DNA of 64,000 nt from NCBI GenBank assembly GCA_902634775.1, contig CACPLG010000003.1, positions 1 to 64,000 of the forward strand. The letters are read 5' to 3'. The DNA comes from an uncultured Pelagibacteraceae bacterium. Lineage in GTDB: Bacteria; Pseudomonadota; Alphaproteobacteria; Pelagibacterales; Pelagibacteraceae. This document shows positions 58,810-64,000 of the stretch, one piece after another (the stretch's first letter is position 1; every line of letters begins with the position of its first letter). Position numbers and translations under genes: made by a program. The notes below the pieces were generated by a model. The model was not told the DNA's origin. It searched no databases and saw nothing but the letters and a program-made list of their open reading frames with translations.

Positions 58810-60544
58810 ATCTGAAGAATTAATAAATAAGGTAAGGGAATATAATAAGTTTTTAAACCCGACAACTTTAACTAAAGCTTATAATTTTGCTCTTGAGGCT
58901 CACAAGAAACAAAAAAGAGATGAAGGTGTGCCCTATATTATTCACCCAATAGCTGTAGCAAATATTCTTTCAGATTTAAAACTTGATAGCGCAACTATTG
59001 CAACTGGATTATTACACGATACGATTGAAGATACTAGAGCTACTTATAAAACAATCAAGGAAGAATTTGGTCAAGAAGTTGCTGATTTAGTGGAAGGTGT
59101 AACAAAAATCTCTGCATTTGAAAATCAAGCAGCTCAAGACTCTAAAGCTGAAAATTTTAGAAAATTAATCATAGCAACCTCTAAAGATATAAGAGTCCTT
59201 CTTGTAAAATTAGCTGACAGACTTCATAACATGAGAACAATTAAATTTGTAAAACTCAAAGAAAAACAAATTAGAAAAGCTAAAGAAACGATGGAAATAT
59301 ATGCTCCATTAGCAGACAGAATGGGAATGAATAGAATTAGAGATGAATTGGAAGATCTTTCTTTTGAAATTTTAAATCCTGAAGCAAGACATCTTGTTAA
59401 GAAAAGACTTGATGAAATAAAAGAAAATAATATTTCAAATTTTAATATGATTTCTGAAGAGTTTCAAAAAATTTTAAAAGCAGAAGGATTAAACGTTAAA
59501 ATATTTGGTAGAGAGAAAACACCTTTTTCTATTTGGAGAAAAATTCAAAAAAAAAGAACTTCACTAGAGCAGATCACAGATATAATCGGATTTAGGGTAA
59601 TTGTTGACGATGTATCAGATTGCTATAAGACTTTGGGCGTGTTCCACAAAAAGTGGAATTGTATACCAGGAAGATTTAAAGATTATATTTCATCTCCTAA
59701 AATAAACAAATATCAATCATTACATACCGCTATAATTGGTCCAAACAAAAGACCTATTGAAATTCAATTAAGAACAATGCAGATGCACGAATACGCTCAA
59801 AGAGGAATTGCGTCTCATTGGATTTATAAGTCTTCTGAAAAATTTAATTCTTTAACTTGGAAAGAATACGATTGGTTGAAAGATCTAGTTGAAATTATTG
59901 AGAGAAATGAAAATCCAGAGGATTTTTATGAATATACTAAACTTCAGATGTTTAAAGAAAATGTATTTTGCTTTACACCAAAGGGATCTGTGATTAAACT
60001 TCCAAAAGATGCTACCCCAATAGATTTTGCATATGCTGTACACACACAAGTTGGAGATACAGCTATTGGATCAGAAATAAATGGTAAAGATAGTCATTTA
60101 CAAAGTATCCTCAGAAATGGTGATGTGGTTAAGATTATAACATCAAAGAAAGAGTCACCATCTTTACATTGGTTAAGCTCAGCTAAAACAGGTAAAGCGA
60201 GAGCCGCAATTAGGAGATATTGGCTATATAGAGAAAATTCAAAACCAACTGACAAAATATATAATACCACTCTTTGGATCTCGTTACCTGATAAACCAGG
60301 TGTTCTTGGAACAGTGACAACGATGATTGGAGAAAATCATGTAAACATTTCTAGTGTTGAAATGGTAGAAAAAACTAAAACCTCCATTAATTTTAGATTT
60401 AATCTAATTATTTCTGATCTCAAAAACTTTACAAAATTAATAAGTGAGTTAAAACAAAGAGAGTATAAATTTAAAATTATTAGACACAAAAACAAAAAAT
60501 ATGCTTTCTTTAAAAAATTCTTTGGCAGTTTTAAGAAAAACTGA
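58802..60544 (+). CDS. RelA/SpoT homologue (bifunctional-type ppGpp synthetase/hydrolase), shortened
   Basis: A 580-aa RSH protein. The HD hydrolase has H48, HD at 72-73 and VKLADRLHNMRT. The synthetase has DIIGFRVIVDD, the G-loop YQSLHT and EIQLRT. TGS (about 385-440; VFCFTPKGSVIKLPKDATPI) follows, then only about 55 residues before an ACT domain (about 497-565; LPDKPGVLGTVTTMIG). Usual RSH enzymes are about 700 aa, so most of the helical and zinc-finger region is gone. Likely the cell's stringent-response enzyme. Confidence 0.93.
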   Translation: MLKSEELINKVREYNKFLNPTTLTKAYNFALEAHKKQKRDEGVPYIIHPIAVANILSDLKLDSATIATGLLHDTIEDTRATYKTIKEEFGQEVADLVEGVTKISAFENQAAQDSKAENFRKLIIATSKDIRVLLVKLADRLHNMRTIKFVKLKEKQIRKAKETMEIYAPLADRMGMNRIRDELEDLSFEILNPEARHLVKKRLDEIKENNISNFNMISEEFQKILKAEGLNVKIFGREKTPFSIWRKIQKKRTSLEQITDIIGFRVIVDDVSDCYKTLGVFHKKWNCIPGRFKDYISSPKINKYQSLHTAIIGPNKRPIEIQLRTMQMHEYAQRGIASHWIYKSSEKFNSLTWKEYDWLKDLVEIIERNENPEDFYEYTKLQMFKENVFCFTPKGSVIKLPKDATPIDFAYAVHTQVGDTAIGSEINGKDSHLQSILRNGDVVKIITSKKESPSLHWLSSAKTGKARAAIRRYWLYRENSKPTDKIYNTTLWISLPDKPGVLGTVTTMIGENHVNISSVEMVEKTKTSINFRFNLIISDLKNFTKLISELKQREYKFKIIRHKNKKYAFFKKFFGSFKKN

Positions 60545-61082
60545 TGCTCTTTTAGAGGGACACTTCGTACTTTCATCTGGTCTACATTCACCCCAATATG
60601 TTCAATGCGCCAAGCTTTTAAGCAAACCAACTCAAGCTAAAAAATTTATAAGTTCCTTGGCAACAAAAATTAAAAGAAATATTAAAAGTTTTGATATTAT
60701 TCTGTCCCCAGCAATGGGAGGTGTAATTATTGGTTATGAGATAGGAAGATTGTTAAAAAAAGAGACTATTTTTTGTGAAAGAGTAGATAAAAAATTTAAA
60801 CTTAGAAGAGGTTTTAATATTGAAAAAAAAACAAAAGTATTAATAGTAGAGGACGTAATCACTACAGGAAAATCTTCATTGGAGTGTGTAAGACTTATCA
60901 AAAGATTTGGTGGAAAGTTTGTTGGAATTGCTTGCTTAATAGACAGGTCGAAAAAATTAAAAATGTCCAAAAAAATTATATCTCAAGTAAAATTAGATAT
61001 TCCTGTTTATAAGAGAAATAAATTACCAACTCCTTTGAAGAATATTCAAATTACAAAACCAGGAAGTAGATATCTTAGATAA
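60501..61082 (+). CDS. pyrE: Orotate phosphoribosyltransferase
   Basis: PyrE of 193 aa, adding ribose-5-phosphate from PRPP to orotate. LLEGHFVLSSGLHSPQYVQC is the N-terminal substrate part, and VLIVEDVITTGKSSLE is the PRPP-binding signature. The ATG lies 44 bases inside the RSH gene; the conserved region begins so near the start that a much later start is unlikely. Confidence 0.94.
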   Translation: MLSLKNSLAVLRKTDALLEGHFVLSSGLHSPQYVQCAKLLSKPTQAKKFISSLATKIKRNIKSFDIILSPAMGGVIIGYEIGRLLKKETIFCERVDKKFKLRRGFNIEKKTKVLIVEDVITTGKSSLECVRLIKRFGGKFVGIACLIDRSKKLKMSKKIISQVKLDIPVYKRNKLPTPLKNIQITKPGSRYLR

Positions 61083-61795
61083 TGTCTAAACTCGGTGTTA
61101 ACATTGATCATGTGGCTACATTAAGAAATGCTAGAGGAGAAAATCATCCAAATATTTTAAAATTTGCAGATATTGCAATTAATTCTGGAGCCGACTCTAT
61201 TACGGTTCATCTTAGAGAAGACAGAAGACATATTAAAGATTTAGATTTAAAAAAACTTTGTAAAAAAAAAATTAAAATAAACTTAGAGATGGCATGTAAT
61301 AACAAAATGTTAAAAATTGCTCTTAGAAACATGCCTAATTATGTTTGTATAGTACCAGAAAAAAGAAAAGAAATTACCACAGAAGGAGGAATAGATTTAA
61401 AAAAAAATTTTCATAATTTAAAAAAAATTATATCCAGACTTAATAAGGCTAAAATCAGAACAAGTTTATTTATAGACCCTTCAAAACAAAATATTGAAAT
61501 CTCGAAAAAAATAGGAACGAAATGTGTTGAGCTGCACACAGGAAAAATATCAATTTTAATTAAAAAAGGTGCAAAATTTTCAAATGAACTAAAGAGGATT
61601 AAAGATGCAAGTAAATTAGCATTTGATTATGACATTGAGGTACATGCAGGACACGGTTTAGATTACAAAACAACAAAAATTTTGAAAAAAATTACATACA
61701 TAAAAGAATTTAATATTGGTCACTTTATCATAGGTGAAAGTTTAGAGTCTGGTATGCCCAGTATTATTAAAGAATTCAAAAAGATCGTGAGATGA
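61082..61795 (+). CDS. pdxJ: Pyridoxine 5'-phosphate synthase
   Basis: PdxJ of 237 aa, making pyridoxine phosphate from DXP and aminohydroxyacetone phosphate. LGVNIDHVATLRNARG at the start, HLREDRRHI and the C-terminal EVHAGHGLDY are family motifs. It overlaps pyrE by one base and acpS by four. The pdxJ-acpS pairing is common in bacteria. Confidence 0.97.
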   Translation: MSKLGVNIDHVATLRNARGENHPNILKFADIAINSGADSITVHLREDRRHIKDLDLKKLCKKKIKINLEMACNNKMLKIALRNMPNYVCIVPEKRKEITTEGGIDLKKNFHNLKKIISRLNKAKIRTSLFIDPSKQNIEISKKIGTKCVELHTGKISILIKKGAKFSNELKRIKDASKLAFDYDIEVHAGHGLDYKTTKILKKITYIKEFNIGHFIIGESLESGMPSIIKEFKKIVR

Positions 61796-62187
61796 CTTTA
61801 AATATTTTTGGTGTAGGGACAGACATTGTTAAAAATAGTCGTATAAAAAAACTTATTAAAAACAAAAAATTTATTAATAGAATATTCACATCTAGTGAAA
61901 TTAAAGATTCAAAAAAAATTAATCAGAAAGTTTTGTTTTTTTCAAAAAGATTCGCTGCTAAGGAAGCTTTCGTAAAATCTCTTGGTACTGGTTTTGCTCA
62001 CAATATTAATTTTAAAGATATAAGTGTATCAAAAAAAAGAAGTGGTAAACCCCAACTTACTTTAAGTAATAAGTTAAAAGATATATTAAAAAGAAAACTT
62101 AATTTGAAAAAAGTAAAAATTTTTCTGTCATTATCAGATGAAAGAGAATATTCAGTTGCATACGTTATAACTCAAAAGATTAAATGA
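61792..62187 (+). CDS. acpS: Holo-[acyl-carrier-protein] synthase
   Basis: AcpS of 131 aa, attaching 4'-phosphopantetheine from coenzyme A to acyl carrier protein. FGVGTDIVKNSRIKK holds the metal-binding aspartate, and KRFAAKEAFVKSLGTG the second metal ligand. It overlaps pdxJ and lepB by four bases each. Confidence 0.97.
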   Translation: MTLNIFGVGTDIVKNSRIKKLIKNKKFINRIFTSSEIKDSKKINQKVLFFSKRFAAKEAFVKSLGTGFAHNINFKDISVSKKRSGKPQLTLSNKLKDILKRKLNLKKVKIFLSLSDEREYSVAYVITQKIK

Positions 62188-62909
62188 AACAAAAAATTAT
62201 AGATAATATCAAAACTATTTTTTATGCTTTAGTAATTGCTATTGTAATTAGGTCTTTATTAATTCAACCTTTTTATATTCCGTCATCATCAATGGAGCCT
62301 ACTTTGTTGGTGGGAGATAGGATTTTTGTAACTAAATATACTTATGGATATAGCAAACATTCATTTCCTTTTAGTTTAGGTCCCATTAAAAAACGTATTT
62401 TTTTCGATGAACCAGAAAGAGGAGACATTATTGTATTCAAAACTCCTGCGGATAACAGAACCGATTATATTAAAAGACTTATAGGTGGACCGGGCGATAA
62501 GATTCAATTTATAGACGGTAATTTATATCTTAACGACGTTGAGATCCTTAAATCTAAAGTGAAATCAGAAATGGAAATATATTGTGGTGGTGAAGTTTTA
62601 GAAACAAATCTTTTTGAAGAAAAAATAGAAAATAAAGAATATTTAACTGCTTATAATAATTTTGGATCGTATCAAAATTCAGATGAATTTGTTGTACCTG
62701 ATAATCATTATTTTTTTTTAGGAGACAATAGAGATTGTTCAAAGGATAGTCGCTTTTTAACAAGTGTTGGCTATGTACACCGCGATAATATTGTTGGTAA
62801 GGCTAGATTTATTTTTTTTTCAACAGACAAAAAAATAGGAAGATTTATTGAATTTTGGAAGTGGAATAAAAGTTTTAGATTAGACAGATTCTTTAAAAAA
62901 ATTAGATAA
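62184..62909 (+). CDS. lepB: Signal peptidase I
   Basis: LepB of 241 aa with one N-terminal membrane anchor (TIFYALVIAIVIRSLLI). The catalytic serine is in SSSMEPTLLVGD (near residue 37), and the general-base lysine in TDYIKRLIGGPGD (near 96). GDNRDCSKDSRF is the third box. It removes signal peptides after Sec export, e.g. of the binding protein and slt product here. Confidence 0.97.
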   Translation: MKQKIIDNIKTIFYALVIAIVIRSLLIQPFYIPSSSMEPTLLVGDRIFVTKYTYGYSKHSFPFSLGPIKKRIFFDEPERGDIIVFKTPADNRTDYIKRLIGGPGDKIQFIDGNLYLNDVEILKSKVKSEMEIYCGGEVLETNLFEEKIENKEYLTAYNNFGSYQNSDEFVVPDNHYFFLGDNRDCSKDSRFLTSVGYVHRDNIVGKARFIFFSTDKKIGRFIEFWKWNKSFRLDRFFKKIR

Positions 62910-63571
62910 TGAAAAAAAATATAAGTTCTTTTGAAAAAATAATAGGTGTTAAATTTAAAAATCAAAATCTTCTATTACAAAGCCTAACACATAAAAGTAA
63001 TAATCCACTTAATAACAATGAAAAATTAGAATTTTTAGGTGATAGAGTATTAGGATTAATTATATCAAAGAATTTATATAAATTATTTCCAAATGATAAA
63101 GAAGGGGATCTTGATAAAAAACTGGCATCATTAGTTAATAGGAAAAGATGTGTTGAAATTTCTAATTATTTATCTTTAAAGGATTATGTTTTAGTAGGAG
63201 ACAACAAAGAAAATTCAAAAATAGAGAATAAAATTTTAGCAGATACAGTTGAATCAATTGTTGGTGCCTTGTATTTAGATCAAGGATTAGAAGTAACTGA
63301 AAAATTCATTTTAAATTACTGGAAAAGATTTTTAAATGAAAAATTAACAATTTATAGAGATCCAAAAACAATGCTTCAAGAATATTCTCTAAAATTATAT
63401 AAAACCCTTCCAATTTATAATGTGATAGAAAACAAAGGCCCAAGACATAAACCTGTTATAAAAGTTTCAGTCAAAATTAAAAATTCAAAAAAATATTTGG
63501 GAATTGGTAATTCTAAAAAAGAAGCCGAACAGAAAGCCGCTTTAAAATTATTGGATACTTTTAAAAAATGA
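62909..63571 (+). CDS. rnc: Ribonuclease III
   Basis: RNase III of 220 aa. The signature is LEFLGDRVLGLI (near residues 40-51), the second acidic site ADTVESIVGALYLDQG, and a dsRNA-binding domain covers about 150-218 (DPKTMLQEYS to KKEAEQKAALKLL). It overlaps lepB by one base and recO by four. The era gene often found between rnc and recO is absent. Confidence 0.98.
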   Translation: MKKNISSFEKIIGVKFKNQNLLLQSLTHKSNNPLNNNEKLEFLGDRVLGLIISKNLYKLFPNDKEGDLDKKLASLVNRKRCVEISNYLSLKDYVLVGDNKENSKIENKILADTVESIVGALYLDQGLEVTEKFILNYWKRFLNEKLTIYRDPKTMLQEYSLKLYKTLPIYNVIENKGPRHKPVIKVSVKIKNSKKYLGIGNSKKEAEQKAALKLLDTFKK

Positions 63572-64000
63572 ATTGGACAGATACAGGTATTTTATTGTCA
63601 AAGAATAAATTTCAAGAAAATTCAACCATTGTTAATTTCTATACTAAAAATCATGGTAAGTGCTCAGGTATAATTTTTGGAGCATCATCAAAAAAAATCA
63701 AAAACTATTTACAAATTGGCAATGAACTTCATTTAAATTATAATTCGAAAAGTGTTGACAGTTTTGGATATTTTAAAGTTGAAATTTTAAAAGTAAACAC
63801 CCCAATATTTTTCTCCCAAAAAAGATCTATGTATTGCATTAATGCAGCATTAAATTTAGTAAAATTACTAACTGTAGAAAATCAAGAGAACACATCAATT
63901 TATGAGTTGGTTCATAAGTTATTTTCAATTCTAGAAAAAGAAGATTGGTATATAAATTATATTTTTTGGGAACTTGATTTTCTAAGATTGATTGGTTTTG
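63568..64000 (+). CDS. recO: DNA repair protein RecO, partial (3' end outside window)
   Basis: About 144 codons from the ATG at 63568, which overlaps the rnc stop as ATGA. MNWTDTGILLSKNKFQENST and HGKCSGIIFGASSKK match the N-terminal OB-fold of RecO, which loads RecA together with RecR. The chain is cut by the right edge in the helical domain. Confidence 0.88.
   Translation, partial: MNWTDTGILLSKNKFQENSTIVNFYTKNHGKCSGIIFGASSKKIKNYLQIGNELHLNYNSKSVDSFGYFKVEILKVNTPIFFSQKRSMYCINAALNLVKLLTVENQENTSIYELVHKLFSILEKEDWYINYIFWELDFLRLIGF

Overview
This 64 kb window is core chromosome of a very A+T-rich, streamlined alphaproteobacterium. The best match is SAR11 (Pelagibacterales, Candidatus Pelagibacter-like). 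The reasons are protein-level identity of the ribosomal and RNA polymerase genes, extremely short intergenic gaps, AT-biased codons with Lys/Asn/Ile-rich proteins, and a heterotetrameric sarcosine oxidase operon, a familiar part of SAR11 one-carbon metabolism. No IS element, prophage, CRISPR array, integrase or toxin-antitoxin pair was seen. No gene-free stretch reaches 300 bases. The longest are about 150 bases (13386-13535, before rpsL) and 134 bases (671-804, before tRNA-Tyr).

Layout. 1-670 (-): rlmB-type 2'-O-methyltransferase, cut by the left edge. 805-2315 (+): tRNA-Tyr, tRNA-Gly, tuf, tRNA-Trp. 2334-13385 (+): secE-nusG-rplKAJL-rpoBC. 13536-26997 (+): rpsL-rpsG-fusA joined directly to the S10 and spc clusters (rpsJ to secY) and adk. 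27052-30284 (+): alpha operon rpsM-rpsK-rpoA-rplQ plus an RluC-type pseudouridine synthase. The whole transcription and translation block is thus one co-directional run of about 29 kb, with recognisable internal promoters only before rpsL and rpsM.

30265-41622 is mixed in strand: lipB (-), mgtE (+), panC (-), galU-ugd (+), then ridA-topA-plsY-pyrC-pyrB-ruvX (-). 41673-47817 (+): gatCAB, an O-methyltransferase, trhO and a MATE transporter. 47814-54483 (-): an ABC permease and binding protein downstream of soxBDAG. tRNA-Ser(GCT) and slt (-) follow. 56942-64000 (+): dapA-smpB-folK-rsh-pyrE-pdxJ-acpS-lepB-rnc-recO, with recO cut by the right edge.

Most of the window is ordinary housekeeping, and I found no convincing undescribed system. 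The observations most worth checking are: a PyrC whose metal ligands are largely replaced, beside PyrB; an RSH (ppGpp) enzyme with the region between TGS and ACT mostly deleted; a structured-looking rpsL leader; absence of rpmD, era and dprA from their usual slots; convergent genes that share or abut stop codons; and a 14-bp palindrome in front of the sarcosine oxidase operon.
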